In this document: positions 48,893 to 59,157 of the stretch, piece by piece
Layout of the letters: each line of letters begins with the position of its first letter
How positions within the stretch are numbered: position 1 is the first letter of the stretch
Assembly: GCA_016778765.1 (NCBI GenBank)
Contig: JADHOV010000001.1
Span: 1 to 64,000, forward strand
DNA from: Paracoccaceae bacterium
Lineage (GTDB): Bacteria; Pseudomonadota; Alphaproteobacteria; Rhodobacterales; Rhodobacteraceae
Length of the DNA stretch: 64,000 bases
Direction of reading: 5' to 3'
The notes under the pieces: model-generated
What the model was told of the DNA's origin: nothing
Seen by the model: the letters and a program-made list of their open reading frames with translations, nothing else
The model's database searches: none
Position numbers and translations under genes: made by a program

Positions 48893-49846
48893 TTAAGATC
48901 GGCGTTTGAGCAACAGGCTGATCCGTGGCGTGATACCAATATCCATCCGGCTGCGCGTGCTTAAAACTGGCTTTTGCGAGCTGTCTTTTCGGCGCCGCTC
49001 GCGCAGCAAAAGATATAGACCACTCAGCACAATCACGGCTGAACCAAGCATCGTCATCCGGTCGGGAAATTCTTGAAAAAAAACAATTCCATAGAGCGCC
49101 GCCCAAAGCATTTGTGAATAATGCATCGGGGCCACCACCGCGGCCTCTCCAATGCGATAGGCTTTAATAATGCAGAGCATCGCCAAGAAACCCAGCACAG
49201 CCATACAGCCCAACAAGCCAATATCTTCCAAAGCAATTGGCGTATAGGAATAGGCCGCCAATGGACCCAGAACAATCAAATTGGCAAACATCGGATAAAG
49301 CATCAAAACAATCGTGCGTTCCTCATTGCCGATTTTACGCACGATCAAAGATGAAAGCGCACCGCATAAGGCGGCGGTTAAGGCTGCAACATGGCCAAGG
49401 GTCAGCGCGGTGCTTGCCGGACGCAACACGATCAACACCCCAACAAACCCCAAGATAACGGCTGCCCAGCGATGGGCACCAACTTGCTCTCCCAAAATCG
49501 GAATCGCCAAAACGGTGATCAGCAAGGGCATACAAAACATCAATGCATAGGTTTGCGCCAGCGGCATAACAGAAAAAGCATAAAACGCCGCCACCGCCGT
49601 AATCACCGTTGCACAGGTGCGCAGGAACACCCAGATCGGATGATGCGGCATTAGATTATCTTCATTGCGATCAGGCAGATGAAACAAAACAACAAGCGGA
49701 AAACTGAACAAAACCGAAAAGAAAATGATCTGGAACACCGAATACGTATCACCCAGCATCTTCACGATCACGTCATGGGCTGAGAAAAGCGCAAAGCCAA
49801 GCAAGGCGAACAGCGCTCCGGCGCGATTGGCGGATGTCTTTGACAT
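48893..49846 (-). CDS. EamA/DMT-superfamily transporter
   Basis: A 317-residue inner-membrane protein with ten predicted hydrophobic spans and two EamA repeats (first ALFALLGFALFSAHDVIVKM, second LGHVAALTAALCGALSSLIV). Drug/metabolite exporters of this type cannot be assigned a substrate by eye. The arginine-rich C-terminus is cytosolic. It lies upstream of leuB's terminator on the minus strand and is transcribed away from it. Confidence 0.88.
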   Translation of the reverse strand: MSKTSANRAGALFALLGFALFSAHDVIVKMLGDTYSVFQIIFFSVLFSFPLVVLFHLPDRNEDNLMPHHPIWVFLRTCATVITAVAAFYAFSVMPLAQTYALMFCMPLLITVLAIPILGEQVGAHRWAAVILGFVGVLIVLRPASTALTLGHVAALTAALCGALSSLIVRKIGNEERTIVLMLYPMFANLIVLGPLAAYSYTPIALEDIGLLGCMAVLGFLAMLCIIKAYRIGEAAVVAPMHYSQMLWAALYGIVFFQEFPDRMTMLGSAVIVLSGLYLLLRERRRKDSSQKPVLSTRSRMDIGITPRISLLLKRRS

Positions 49847-49898
49847 GGTGCTCTCATTTCTGGTGGGCGATTGGGTAAAATCTCAGATGCGGGAAATA

Positions 49899-49920
49899 GG
49901 CAAGGCGCATCCGCCTTGCC
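49899..49920 (-). terminator. Terminator of leuB
   Basis: GGCAAGGCG, loop of four, CGCCTTGCC is a perfect 9-bp hairpin 15 bases after the leuB stop. On the minus strand it is followed by TATTTCCC, a short T-rich tract, so termination may be partial. Confidence 0.7.
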
Positions 49921-49934
49921 AACGTGCCTTACCC

Positions 49935-51041
49935 TTACAAGCTGGAGTCCAACGCTGCGATAATCGCATCACCCATTTCTGCGGTGGTGATCGGTGTGCC
50001 ATCTTCGGGGCCCATAAGGTCTGGTGTGCGCGCGCCTTGCGCCAAAACGGTTTCAATCGCCTGTTCCAACCGCGTCGCCTCAGCGCCCTGATCAAAGCTA
50101 TAGCGCAACGCCATTGCAAAGCTTAGAATGCAAGCGATCGGATTGGCTTTGCCTTGACCGGCAATATCCGGCGCTGAGCCATGAACCGGCTCGTACAACG
50201 CTTTTGGACGTCCATTCGCCATCGGCAGGCCAAGGCTGGCCGAGGGCAACATACCCAAACTGCCGGTCAGCATCGCCGCGGCATCCGACAGCAGATCCCC
50301 AAACAAGTTATCCGTGACAATCACGTCAAATTGTTTGGGCCAGCGGCACAGTTGCATCGCGCCAGCATCGGCATACATATGGCTAAGCTCCACATCCGGA
50401 TAATCCTCATCATGTACTTTCTGAACCACTTCGCGCCATAATACGCCCGATTCCATGACATTGGCTTTTTCCATCGAACAGACTTTATTGCCGCGTTTTC
50501 GGGCCAATTCAAACGCACTGCGCGCCACCCGGTCAATCTCGCTTTCGGTATAGCGCTGCGTGTTGATGCCCACGCGTTCATTGCCTTCTTCAAAAATGCC
50601 GCGCGGCTCGCCAAAATAAATCCCCGAGGTCAGCTCGCGGATGATCATAATATCAAGGCCTGCGACCACATCTTTCTTCAATGATGAAAAATCGGCCAAA
50701 GCATCAAAACATTGCGCCGGTCGCAAATTGGCAAAAAGATCCATCTCTTTGCGCAAACGCAACAAACCACGCTCGGGTTTCACGCTGAAATCCAGATCGT
50801 CATATTTCGGGCCGCCAACCGCCCCCAGCAAAACCGCATCGACCTCTTGGGCTTTGGCCATCGTGTCATCATGCAGCGGCGTGCCATGCATATCATAGGC
50901 GCAGCCGCCCACCAAATCTTCAAACACGTCAAAAGGCAGGGCGCGCTTAGCCCCATACCAATCGATCACTTTGCGCACTTCGGTCATCACTTCTGGGCCA
51001 ATACCATCGCCGGCCAAAATAAGAAGGGAGGGATTTGTCAT
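49935..51041 (-). CDS. leuB: 3-isopropylmalate dehydrogenase
   Basis: A 368-residue NAD-dependent enzyme oxidising and decarboxylating 3-isopropylmalate in leucine synthesis. [20 protein letters not shown], the substrate loop LRPAQCF, and the Asp-rich [27 protein letters not shown] signature are present. The start is ATG 51041 with AAGGAG eight bases upstream; a TTG two codons further upstream is the alternative. It follows leuD by 108 bases. Confidence 0.97.
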   Translation of the reverse strand: MTNPSLLILAGDGIGPEVMTEVRKVIDWYGAKRALPFDVFEDLVGGCAYDMHGTPLHDDTMAKAQEVDAVLLGAVGGPKYDDLDFSVKPERGLLRLRKEMDLFANLRPAQCFDALADFSSLKKDVVAGLDIMIIRELTSGIYFGEPRGIFEEGNERVGINTQRYTESEIDRVARSAFELARKRGNKVCSMEKANVMESGVLWREVVQKVHDEDYPDVELSHMYADAGAMQLCRWPKQFDVIVTDNLFGDLLSDAAAMLTGSLGMLPSASLGLPMANGRPKALYEPVHGSAPDIAGQGKANPIACILSFAMALRYSFDQGAEATRLEQAIETVLAQGARTPDLMGPEDGTPITTAEMGDAIIAALDSSL

Positions 51042-51149
51042 TTTCAAAGACTCCTTCGGAATATGTCATTTTGCAAAAACGGGTGCGTTGGAAAGAGGAG
51101 CACCCCCAGCTGCCACGCCCATTTGGTTTATGAGGTCAAAGCCGCCCAC

Positions 51150-51755
51150 TTACACCCAAGGGTGGCTTACTTGCAATTTGCTTTCATAGGCATCGATGGA
51201 CGCAGCTTTTTCCATCGTCAGGCCGATATCGTCCAAACCGTTCAGCAAGCAATGCTTTTTGAACGCATCCACCTCAAAAGAAAAGGTTTCCCCATCCGAG
51301 GTTGTGACGGTCTGCGCCTCAAGATCAACCTCGATGCGCGCGTTTGAGCCTTTTTCGGCGTCTTTCATAAACACATCCACCTGCGCTTTTGGCAGCACAA
51401 TCGGCAGAATGCCATTTTTGAAGCAATTGTTGAAAAAGATATCGGCATAGCTTGTGGAAATCACGCAGCGGATCCCGAAATCTTTAATCGCCCATGGGGC
51501 ATGTTCGCGGCTCGAGCCGCAGCCAAAATTATCGCCCGCCACCAAGATCTCAGCTTCACGATATTGCGGCTTATTCAGCACAAAATCGGGGTTTTCGCTG
51601 CCATCATCCAGATAGCGCATTTCGTCAAACAGGTTCACACCCAAGCCCGAGCGCTTGATGGTTTTCAAAAAGACTTTTGGGATGATCATATCCGTATCGA
51701 TATTGATCAAAGGCATGGGCGCGGCAATACCACTGAGTTTTTCAAATTTATCCAT
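51150..51755 (-). CDS. leuD: 3-isopropylmalate dehydratase small subunit
   Basis: A 201-residue subunit that completes the LeuC active site. [15 protein letters not shown] and [23 protein letters not shown] are diagnostic. It starts inside the leuC stop (TAATG), so the two subunits are made in step. Confidence 0.97.
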   Translation of the reverse strand: MDKFEKLSGIAAPMPLINIDTDMIIPKVFLKTIKRSGLGVNLFDEMRYLDDGSENPDFVLNKPQYREAEILVAGDNFGCGSSREHAPWAIKDFGIRCVISTSYADIFFNNCFKNGILPIVLPKAQVDVFMKDAEKGSNARIEVDLEAQTVTTSDGETFSFEVDAFKKHCLLNGLDDIGLTMEKAASIDAYESKLQVSHPWV

Positions 51756-53161
51756 TACATAATCTCCCGTACATCTGTCAGCTTACCCGTGATCGCCGCC
51801 GCGGCTGCCATCGCCGGAGACATCAAATGCGTGCGTCCACCGCGGCCCTGACGGCCCTCAAAATTGCGATTTGATGTGGCCGCGCAGCGCTCGCCCGGCG
51901 CCAGCTGGTCTGGATTCATCGCCAAACACATCGAACAACCGGCCAGCCGCCATTCAAACCCCGCCTCTTTAAAGATATCGGCCAAACCTTCTTCTTCGGC
52001 TTGCGCGCGCACCAAACCTGAGCCAGGAACCACCATCGCACGGATACCGTCTTTGATTTTCTTTCCCTTTAGAATTTCGGCCGCCGCGCGCAAATCTTCA
52101 ATCCGCCCATTCGTGCATGAGCCGATGAACACAGTGTCGATGGCGATCTCGGTAAGGGGTGTGCCTGACGTCAGCCCCATATAATCAAGAGAGCGGGCTG
52201 CAGCATCAACTTTGCCGCCCTCAAAATCACTCGAGGCGGGCACGGAAGCCGTGATCGGCAACACATCTTCAGGCGAAGTGCCCCAGGTAACCACCGGGGC
52301 GATATCTTCGGCTTTCAGCGTCACGACTTTGTCAAAATGCGCGCCCTCATCCGAAAACAGCGATTTCCAATAGGCCAGTGCAGTTTCCCAACTGGCCCCT
52401 TTGGGCGCATGCGGGCGGCCCTGACAATACGCAAAAGTTTTTTCATCCGGCGCGATCAAACCAGCGCGGGCACCACCTTCGATCGCCATATTGCAGACGG
52501 TCATCCGGCCTTCCATCGACAAATCGCGAATAGCCTCACCGCAATATTCGATCACATACCCTGTTCCACCAGCGGTTCCTGTTGCGCCGATAACCGACAG
52601 GGTGATGTCTTTCGCCGTCACGCCAGGGCGCAATTTCCCGGTGATTTCCACTTTCATATTTTTTGATTTCTTCTGGATGAGCGTCTGCGTGGCGAGAACA
52701 TGCTCAACCTCAGAGGTGCCAATGCCATGCGCCAAGGCACCAAAAGCGCCATGGGTCGCGGTATGGCTATCACCGCACACAACGGTCATCCCGGGTAAAG
52801 TCCAACCTTGCTCGGGGCCAACAATATGCACGATACCCTGGCGGACATCCGAAACAGGATAATAGTGAATGCCAAAATCAGCCGCGTTCTTATCCAGCGC
52901 TTCCACTTGAATGCGGCTTTCGGGATTGTCGATTCCTTTGGCACGATCCAGCGTGGTGGGCACATTGTGATCCGGCACGGCAATGGTTTTTTCCGGCGCG
53001 CGCACTTTGCGCCCGTTCATCCGAAGGCCTTCAAAAGCTTGCGGGCTGGTCACCTCATGTACAAGATGACGGTCAATATACAGCAAACAAGTGCCATCCT
53101 CGGACTCATGCGCCACATGCGCATCCCAGATTTTATCGTATAGTGTTTTCGGGGCGGTCAT
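51755..53161 (-). CDS. leuC: 3-isopropylmalate dehydratase large subunit
   Basis: A 468-residue aconitase-family enzyme isomerising 2- to 3-isopropylmalate with a [4Fe-4S] cluster. Cluster cysteines lie in [17 protein letters not shown] and in [20 protein letters not shown]. The [28 protein letters not shown] segment is typical. It heads the leuC-leuD-leuB operon. A 450-base gap with no leucine-rich leader peptide precedes it. Confidence 0.97.
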   Translation of the reverse strand: MTAPKTLYDKIWDAHVAHESEDGTCLLYIDRHLVHEVTSPQAFEGLRMNGRKVRAPEKTIAVPDHNVPTTLDRAKGIDNPESRIQVEALDKNAADFGIHYYPVSDVRQGIVHIVGPEQGWTLPGMTVVCGDSHTATHGAFGALAHGIGTSEVEHVLATQTLIQKKSKNMKVEITGKLRPGVTAKDITLSVIGATGTAGGTGYVIEYCGEAIRDLSMEGRMTVCNMAIEGGARAGLIAPDEKTFAYCQGRPHAPKGASWETALAYWKSLFSDEGAHFDKVVTLKAEDIAPVVTWGTSPEDVLPITASVPASSDFEGGKVDAAARSLDYMGLTSGTPLTEIAIDTVFIGSCTNGRIEDLRAAAEILKGKKIKDGIRAMVVPGSGLVRAQAEEEGLADIFKEAGFEWRLAGCSMCLAMNPDQLAPGERCAATSNRNFEGRQGRGGRTHLMSPAMAAAAAITGKLTDVREIM

Positions 53162-53611
53162 TTTTAATCCTCTCCCGTAGGGTATGAAAAGATAGGGCGA
53201 ACGTGTTTTGACGGGCCTAGGAAGGCGCGCGAACCGATTTCATCGCTCCAAAAAACCGCCAAGGCAGACGGGCGCGATCATCCATGTCAAAAATACGAGT
53301 CATTGTCATAAACCGTTCATACGCCCAAATTTATGGCGCTTCAAGCCACCCGGGCACGCCAAAAACGTTATGTCAAAACCAGCGCCCTAAGATCCAAACC
53401 AGCGCCAGTGCGCCGCGTTAACATGCGCCCTTTAAGAGCGCGCCGAAGGCGGCCAAGCCAGCCGTCGCCTGCGCAGAGCGATGCAATGCTCTGCGGCTTG
53501 CCTGTTGCCAGAAAACCTCAATCCGGGCATGCGCAAAGGTTTGATTGAGATTTCATATCAGCCATGTTACGCTTTTGCTATGCTCAGCGTCGGAGCTTTC
53601 GGCGTAACAAC
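53162..53611. other. leuC-rsfS intergenic region
   Basis: These 450 bases separate divergent leuC and rsfS. Visible structure: an 11-base direct repeat AAACCAGCGCC at 53376 and 53396 with exactly 20-base period; an 8-bp hairpin CGCAGAGC/GCTCTGCG (53472-53495) without a T run; and a minus-strand 30-codon frame at 53217-53309. No convincing promoter or riboswitch was recognised. Confidence 0.6.
53217..53309 (-). CDS. Candidate 30-codon ORF upstream of leuC
   Basis: An ATG at 53309 opens 30 codons beginning [20 protein letters not shown] and ending 55 bases before leuC. The composition is charged and aromatic, with only one leucine, so it is not a leucine attenuator. The ribosome site is weak. 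It could be chance or a small protein. Confidence 0.25.
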   Translation of the reverse strand: MTMTRIFDMDDRARLPWRFFGAMKSVRAPS

Positions 53612-54037
53612 ATGGAGGACACAGTCCTGACACTATCAGTCGATGCAGCAGGCGCTGCAGCTCAGCCTTCTTATTTAGAAGGGCATAAACCGGTCTCAAG
53701 TGAAACGCTTCTTGCCCGGATCCTTGACTCCCTCGCCGAAGACAAAGCCGAAGATATTGTAGATATAGACCTGCGCGGCAAAACCGCGATCGGGGATTAT
53801 ATGGTGATTGCCTCAGGGCGCTCTACGCGGCAAGTCGCGGCGCTGGCAGAAAAATTGACAGACCGGCTGAAGCAAGAATTTGGACGCCTGTCCAAAATCG
53901 AGGGCAAAAACACCGGTGATTGGATACTCGTCGATACGGGGGATATTATTATACATCTCTTCCGCCCAGAAGTGCGCGAATTTTATCAGCTGGAAAAAAT
54001 GTGGGTGCCGCTTGGCCAGCAGGCAAAGAACGCCTGA
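53612..54037 (+). CDS. rsfS: Ribosome silencing factor RsfS
   Basis: A 141-residue protein that binds ribosomal protein L14 and blocks subunit joining in slow growth. The family core KAEDIVDIDLRGKTAIGDYM, VIASGRSTRQVAALAEKL and GDWILVDTGDIIIHLFRPEVREFYQLEKMW is intact. ATG 53612 is the best start; an upstream extension has no family support. rlmH follows 12 bases later, the usual pairing. Confidence 0.95.
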   Translation: MEDTVLTLSVDAAGAAAQPSYLEGHKPVSSETLLARILDSLAEDKAEDIVDIDLRGKTAIGDYMVIASGRSTRQVAALAEKLTDRLKQEFGRLSKIEGKNTGDWILVDTGDIIIHLFRPEVREFYQLEKMWVPLGQQAKNA

Positions 54038-54049
54038 TATAGCCTGAAA

Positions 54050-54520
54050 ATGCGTCTCACCATTTGTGCCGTTGGCCGGTTGAAATCCGGCCCCGAACAT
54101 CTTTTGATCACCGATTATGCGACCCGGTTCAATCGCATGAGCAGGTCGCTAGGATTGGGCCCTTTGAAAATTCAAGAAGTTGAAGATAAGAAAAATATTG
54201 GCATGTCAGCAGAAGCTGAATTGCTGCGCAAATCCATCCCCAATTCGGCCAGTATCTGCGCGCTTGATGAGCGCGGCCCGGTGATGAGCTCGCCACAATT
54301 CTCGCGCTATATGGCCGCGTTACGCGATCAGGGGGTCAGCGATTTGGCCTTCGTAATCGGCGGCGCCGATGGAATTGATCCAAGCTTGCGCGACGCTGCC
54401 CATGCGCAATTGTCTTTTGGCAAAATGGTCTGGCCGCATCTTTTGGCGCGGGCGATGCTCTGCGAACAAATTTACCGCGCCGCCGCAATTCTTGCCGGCA
54501 CCCCCTATCACCGAATATAA
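54050..54520 (+). CDS. rlmH: 23S rRNA pseudouridine-1915 N3-methyltransferase
   Basis: A 156-residue SPOUT methyltransferase modifying helix 69 of 23S rRNA. MRLTICAVGRLKSGPE at the start, CALDERGPVMSSPQFSRYM, FVIGGADGIDPSLR and the C-terminal HLLARAMLCEQIYRAAAILAGTPYHRI are all family hallmarks. Same strand as rsfS and gpmI. Confidence 0.97.
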   Translation: MRLTICAVGRLKSGPEHLLITDYATRFNRMSRSLGLGPLKIQEVEDKKNIGMSAEAELLRKSIPNSASICALDERGPVMSSPQFSRYMAALRDQGVSDLAFVIGGADGIDPSLRDAAHAQLSFGKMVWPHLLARAMLCEQIYRAAAILAGTPYHRI

Positions 54521-54649
54521 AGCGCTAACCCTATAAGGTACCGCCCCGAGATGAACAGCGATCGGCAAGCCTAAAAGCCACATTGCGCCAAGGCCAAGGC
54601 TTGCACCCCGATGCAGCGCAGCCTAAATCGGTTAAAAAAGGAAATCAGC

Positions 54650-56173
54650 ATGGCAGCAACACCTACAGTTCTGTGTATTTTAGACGGCTGGGGCTGTGGC
54701 ACCAGCGAGGTCGGTAATGCTCCAAAACTAGCAAAAACACCTTGCTTTGATCACATTATGGAAAGCTGCGCGACAGCAGAATTAATCACATACGGGCCAG
54801 ATGTCGGCCTGCCTTCGGGGCAAATGGGAAATTCAGAAGTTGGTCATATGAATATCGGCGCTGGGCGCGTGGTGGCTATGGATCTTGGCCAAATTGATCT
54901 AGCGATCGAAAATGGCTCTTTTGGCCAAAACGCAGCGCTTCAAGCGTTTATCGGACAGCTTCAACGCAGCGGCGGAACTGCGCATGTGATGGCTCTTGTG
55001 TCCGATGGCGGGGTGCATGGCCATATCGCGCATCTGCTTGCAACGCTGCAAGTGCTGAGCGCGGCAGGCGTGCCCAGCTGTATCCATGCGATCACCGATG
55101 GCCGCGATGTGGCCCCGGGAAGTGCGCTTGGCTTTATCGAACAGCTCAGCGCCGCGCTGCCTGCGCAAGCGCAGATCGCCACCGTGACGGGCAGATATTT
55201 TGCGATGGATCGCGACAATCGCTGGGAGCGGGTTCAAACCGCTTATGATGCAATCGTGGCGGCGCAAAGCAGCCACACCGCCGCAACAGCCGCGCAAGCG
55301 ATCACCGCGGCAGATCTGGCCGGCATCAGCGATGAATTCATCCCCGCAACGGTTGTGACCGGCTATCAGGGCGTTTCGTCAGGCGATGGGCTCTTCTGTT
55401 TAAACTTTCGCGCCGATCGGGCGCGCGAACTCCTAAGCGCTCTGGCCGATCCGCATTTTGATCATTTTCAAAGCCATGCCCAACCCGCCTGGGCGGGCGC
55501 ATTGGGCATGGTGGATTATTCCGAAGCGCATGCCGGTTACATGCAAGCCTGCTTCCCCAAAACACCCGTGGTAAACACTTTGGGGGCGTGGGTGGCACGG
55601 CATGGCAAGCGCCAGTTTCGCGTTGCCGAAACCGAAAAATATCCCCATGTCACTTTCTTTCTGAATGGTGGCACAGAACAAGCAGAACCTTTGGAAGAGC
55701 GGTTCATGCCGCACTCTCCGAAAGTGGCAACCTATGATTTGCAGCCCGAAATGGCCTCTGAGGCTGTTACAGATCATCTGATCGGCGCGATCACTGACGC
55801 CTATGATCTTATCATTGTGAACTATGCAAATCCCGATATGGTTGGCCATACGGGGGATTTGAACGCCGCCATCAAAGCCTGCGAAGCTGTTGACCGTGGC
55901 CTTGCGCGGGTGTTGAATGCGTTAGAAGAAACCAATGGGCAAATGATCCTAACAGCGGATCATGGAAATTGTGAAATGATGGTAGATCCGGAAACGGGGC
56001 AACCCCATACCGCGCATACGCTTAATCCAGTGCCGGTGGCGCTGATCAATGGCCCCGATGGCAGCGCGTTAAGGTCGGGGGGGCGGCTGGCAGATCTGGC
56101 GCCAACGCTCCTGCAGCTGATGGGGCTGGACTGCCCCTCCGAAATGACAGGCCGCAGCCTGTTGCTGCCATGA
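54650..56173 (+). CDS. gpmI: 2,3-bisphosphoglycerate-independent phosphoglycerate mutase
   Basis: A 507-residue manganese enzyme of lower glycolysis, interconverting 3- and 2-phosphoglycerate. The alkaline-phosphatase-like core is visible: CILDGWGCG, the catalytic Ser in SGQMGNSEVGHMNIGAGRVV, VNYANPDMVGHTGD and TADHGNCEMM. ATG 54650 has AAAGGA behind it; an upstream opening is not needed. It overlaps the next gene by four bases. Confidence 0.97.
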   Translation: MAATPTVLCILDGWGCGTSEVGNAPKLAKTPCFDHIMESCATAELITYGPDVGLPSGQMGNSEVGHMNIGAGRVVAMDLGQIDLAIENGSFGQNAALQAFIGQLQRSGGTAHVMALVSDGGVHGHIAHLLATLQVLSAAGVPSCIHAITDGRDVAPGSALGFIEQLSAALPAQAQIATVTGRYFAMDRDNRWERVQTAYDAIVAAQSSHTAATAAQAITAADLAGISDEFIPATVVTGYQGVSSGDGLFCLNFRADRARELLSALADPHFDHFQSHAQPAWAGALGMVDYSEAHAGYMQACFPKTPVVNTLGAWVARHGKRQFRVAETEKYPHVTFFLNGGTEQAEPLEERFMPHSPKVATYDLQPEMASEAVTDHLIGAITDAYDLIIVNYANPDMVGHTGDLNAAIKACEAVDRGLARVLNALEETNGQMILTADHGNCEMMVDPETGQPHTAHTLNPVPVALINGPDGSALRSGGRLADLAPTLLQLMGLDCPSEMTGRSLLLP

Positions 56174-57330
56174 AGCAGCTTTTCGCCCTTCTCGCTTTGC
56201 TGACCTTATTTGCGGGCCAAGGCAATGCCCGTGATTTGGCCCGCAGCCCTCACAACCTGGTAGAGGCCGCCCAAAAAGCTGCAAACACGCTGGATCAAGC
56301 CACCGCAAGTCTGGTGCGCGCAGAAACCGCATCAGATCGCGTGCGGGCCTTGACGCAATCAATCAGAAGCATCGAACACGCCTTAGCTTTAGTGCGCCAA
56401 GGCCTGCGCGAAATGGCGATGGAAACGGCGGCGATTGATGCCCATCTCACCCGCCAAGAGGATGAAATCGGACGTTTGCTTGGAGTGCTGCACAGCATCG
56501 ATAAAGACGCGGTTTACAGCAGCCTAATCCACCCCTCTGGCCCCTTGGCAACGGCGCGGGCGGGCATGATGCTTTCAGATATCGTGCCGGCATTGCAAAA
56601 TCGGGTCACGGCGCTGCAACGCGAATTAGAGGATCAAAACGCGTTGATCGCATTTCAAACCGAAATCCGCGATGCGTTAAAGCTGGGGCTGGGCGAAGTG
56701 CAGCACGCTCGCACTGCATTGGCCAGAGCGCTTGCCGATCGCAAAGACCTGCCCCGCCGCTTTACCGAAGATCCATCAAAAACCGAAATCTTACTGACCG
56801 CTGCCGATAGTTTAGACGCTTTCGCAGACGGCGTTGCGATCATCGCTGCCGATGAAGTGCCCGGATCGCTACCCTATATCGGGAATCGCAAAGGCGCGCT
56901 TCCCTTTCCCGTAGCGGGGCGGATCATCCGCCAATTCAATGAAACTGACGCGGCGGGGATCGTTCGCCCAGGTTTGGTTATTGCAACAGCCTCACAAGCC
57001 ATCGTTACAACGCCCACAGCCGCTACGATACGCTATCGCGGGCCCCTGCTCGATTATGGGCAAGTGTCGATTATCGAACCTCAGATAGGGGTGCTGATCA
57101 TCGTTGCGGGCATGGAAACAGTCTATGGCAATATTGGCGAAGTGCTGCCGGCGGGCAGCCCGATCGGCATCATGGGCGGTCAATCACAAAGCTTTGAAAA
57201 AATAATTGAACAAACTGTGATGGGCAATGGTAGCGAGCGACCAGAAACGCTCTATATAGAGGTTCGAAACGACAATATTCCGCAGGACCCACTGCTTTGG
57301 TTCGGCCAAGGAAAGGATCTTAAGAAATGA
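56170..57330 (+). CDS. EnvC-like murein hydrolase activator
   Basis: A 386-residue periplasmic protein: a cleavable signal (LFALLALLTLFAGQGNA), a long coiled coil (residues about 30-210) and a C-terminal M23/LytM-like fold (FPVAGRIIRQF to LWFGQG). The His-containing zinc ligands of active M23 peptidases are replaced (TLYIEVRNDN where LHFEVR is expected), as in EnvC, which activates amidases rather than cutting itself. ATGA overlaps couple it to gpmI and ctpA. Confidence 0.85.
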   Translation: MKQLFALLALLTLFAGQGNARDLARSPHNLVEAAQKAANTLDQATASLVRAETASDRVRALTQSIRSIEHALALVRQGLREMAMETAAIDAHLTRQEDEIGRLLGVLHSIDKDAVYSSLIHPSGPLATARAGMMLSDIVPALQNRVTALQRELEDQNALIAFQTEIRDALKLGLGEVQHARTALARALADRKDLPRRFTEDPSKTEILLTAADSLDAFADGVAIIAADEVPGSLPYIGNRKGALPFPVAGRIIRQFNETDAAGIVRPGLVIATASQAIVTTPTAATIRYRGPLLDYGQVSIIEPQIGVLIIVAGMETVYGNIGEVLPAGSPIGIMGGQSQSFEKIIEQTVMGNGSERPETLYIEVRNDNIPQDPLLWFGQGKDLKK

Positions 57331-58664
57331 GTAGGTTGATTTTGGCCGCAGGGTTTGGCCTGAGCCTTGGGGTGATGACAGCGTTGCAATTTGCGGCACC
57401 GGTTTTGGCGCAATCCAGCAATGAGCGCAGCAGTGTCTATGAACAGCTTGATCTTTTCGGTGATATTTTCGAACGCATCCGCTCGCAATATGTGGAAGAG
57501 GTGGACGAAGCTGAACTGATCGAAGCCGCGATCAATGGTATGCTGACCTCACTGGATCCACATTCCAGCTATATGTCGCCAAAAGCCGCTGCGGATATGC
57601 GTGTGCAAACCCGTGGTGAATTTGGCGGGCTGGGCATCGAAGTTACCCAACAAGATGGGTTTGTGAAAGTTGTCTCGCCCATTGATGGCACGCCCGCAGA
57701 TGCTGCGGGCATTGAAGCGGGCGATTTTATCACCCATGTTGATGGCGAAACGGTGCTTGGCTTAACGCTCAATCAAGCTGTGGAAATGATGCGCGGGCCG
57801 GTTGGCTCTGAAATTATCATCACGGTGGTGCGCGAGGGCGAAGATGAACCTTTCGATGTGTCAATCATCCGCGATACGATTAAGCTTACGGCAGTGAGAT
57901 CGCGCGTTGAAGGCAGCTCGGTGGTGCTGCGCATCACCACGTTCAACGATCAAACCTATCCCAACCTTTCTGACGGGATTGCCAAGCAAGTTGAAGAATT
58001 GGGCGGCATCGACAACGTAAACGGATTTGTGTTGGATTTGCGCAACAATCCGGGTGGCTTGCTCTCGCAAGCGATCCGCGTGTCCGACGCGTTTTTAGAG
58101 AAGGGCGAAATCGTCTCAACCCGCGGCCGCGATCCGCAGGACGGAGATCGCTATAATGCCTCGCCCGATGATCTGGCCGAGGGCAAACCCATTGTGGTGC
58201 TGATCAATGGTGGGTCTGCCTCGGCCTCGGAAATTGTGGCCGGCGCGCTGCAAGATCATCGCCGCGCCGTGGTTGTGGGCACGCGCAGCTTTGGCAAAGG
58301 CTCGGTACAAACGGTCATGCCCTTGGGCGGTGATGGTGCGATGCGCCTGACAACCGCCCGCTATTACACGCCATCAGGGCGCTCGATCCAGGCTTTGGGT
58401 GTCTCGCCTGATATTATCGTTGAGCAACCGCGCCGAGAAGATAACGAAGAGGCCGAAGATGAAGACGGTAAAAGCCAGCGCCGTTCAGAAGCGGATCTGC
58501 GCGGATCCTTGCTGAATGACAGCCTCAGCGATGAAGAAATTGAGCAGATTGAAGCAGACCAAGCCGAAGCTGAAATGGCTGCTAAACTGCGCAATGACGA
58601 TTTTCAACTGTCTTACGCAATTGATCTTCTCAAAGGCATGATGGCGCTGGCGGGGCAAGATTAA
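57327..58664 (+). CDS. ctpA: C-terminal processing protease CtpA (S41)
   Basis: A 445-residue periplasmic serine protease. A signal peptide, a PDZ domain (GGLGIEVTQQDGFVKVVSPI, about residues 95-175) and the S41 core follow, with nucleophile Ser in GGSASASEIVAGAL and catalytic Lys in GTRSFGKGSVQTVMPL. The tail is acidic (EDNEEAEDEDGK). The order envC-ctpA-rppH recurs in alphaproteobacteria and suggests a cell-division or envelope role. Confidence 0.95.
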   Translation: MSRLILAAGFGLSLGVMTALQFAAPVLAQSSNERSSVYEQLDLFGDIFERIRSQYVEEVDEAELIEAAINGMLTSLDPHSSYMSPKAAADMRVQTRGEFGGLGIEVTQQDGFVKVVSPIDGTPADAAGIEAGDFITHVDGETVLGLTLNQAVEMMRGPVGSEIIITVVREGEDEPFDVSIIRDTIKLTAVRSRVEGSSVVLRITTFNDQTYPNLSDGIAKQVEELGGIDNVNGFVLDLRNNPGGLLSQAIRVSDAFLEKGEIVSTRGRDPQDGDRYNASPDDLAEGKPIVVLINGGSASASEIVAGALQDHRRAVVVGTRSFGKGSVQTVMPLGGDGAMRLTTARYYTPSGRSIQALGVSPDIIVEQPRREDNEEAEDEDGKSQRRSEADLRGSLLNDSLSDEEIEQIEADQAEAEMAAKLRNDDFQLSYAIDLLKGMMALAGQD

Positions 58665-58668
58665 GCCG

Positions 58669-59157
58669 ATGACGCCAGAGCAGATTGCCGCGCTACCTTA
58701 TCGACGCAATGTCGGGATTATGCTGATCGACAAACGCGGATATGTATTTGTGGGACAGCGGCGCGATAACCATTCCGATGCTTGGCAAATGCCGCAAGGT
58801 GGAATAGATCCAGGAGAAACGCCAGAAGCGGCGGCTTGGCGGGAATTGGAAGAAGAAACCGGGGTTGCGCCTGCCTGCGCCACGTTAATTGCCGTGTCAA
58901 AGGGCTGGGTGAGCTATGACTTGCCTACCGATCTGGTACCCAAACTCTGGCAAGGCAAATATCGGGGGCAAGAGCAGAAATGGTATCTGATGCGATTTGA
59001 GGGCGCGGATCAGGATGTGAATATTCAAACAGAGCATCCCGAATTTTCCGCATGGGCTTGGATGCGTCCGGCAGATCTGATCGAGAATATTGTGCCGTTT
59101 AAACGCTCAGTTTATGACGCCGTTTTAAACGAATTCGCAAATTACTTGCCCGAATAA
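58669..59157 (+). CDS. rppH: RNA pyrophosphohydrolase
   Basis: A 162-residue Nudix enzyme that trims the 5' triphosphate of mRNA to start decay. The Nudix box GGIDPGETPEAAAWRELEEETG is perfect, and RRNVGIMLIDKRGYVFVGQR and QKWYLMRFEG are RppH signatures. It lies four bases after ctpA and is convergent with dxs across 180 bases. Confidence 0.95.
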   Translation: MTPEQIAALPYRRNVGIMLIDKRGYVFVGQRRDNHSDAWQMPQGGIDPGETPEAAAWRELEEETGVAPACATLIAVSKGWVSYDLPTDLVPKLWQGKYRGQEQKWYLMRFEGADQDVNIQTEHPEFSAWAWMRPADLIENIVPFKRSVYDAVLNEFANYLPE

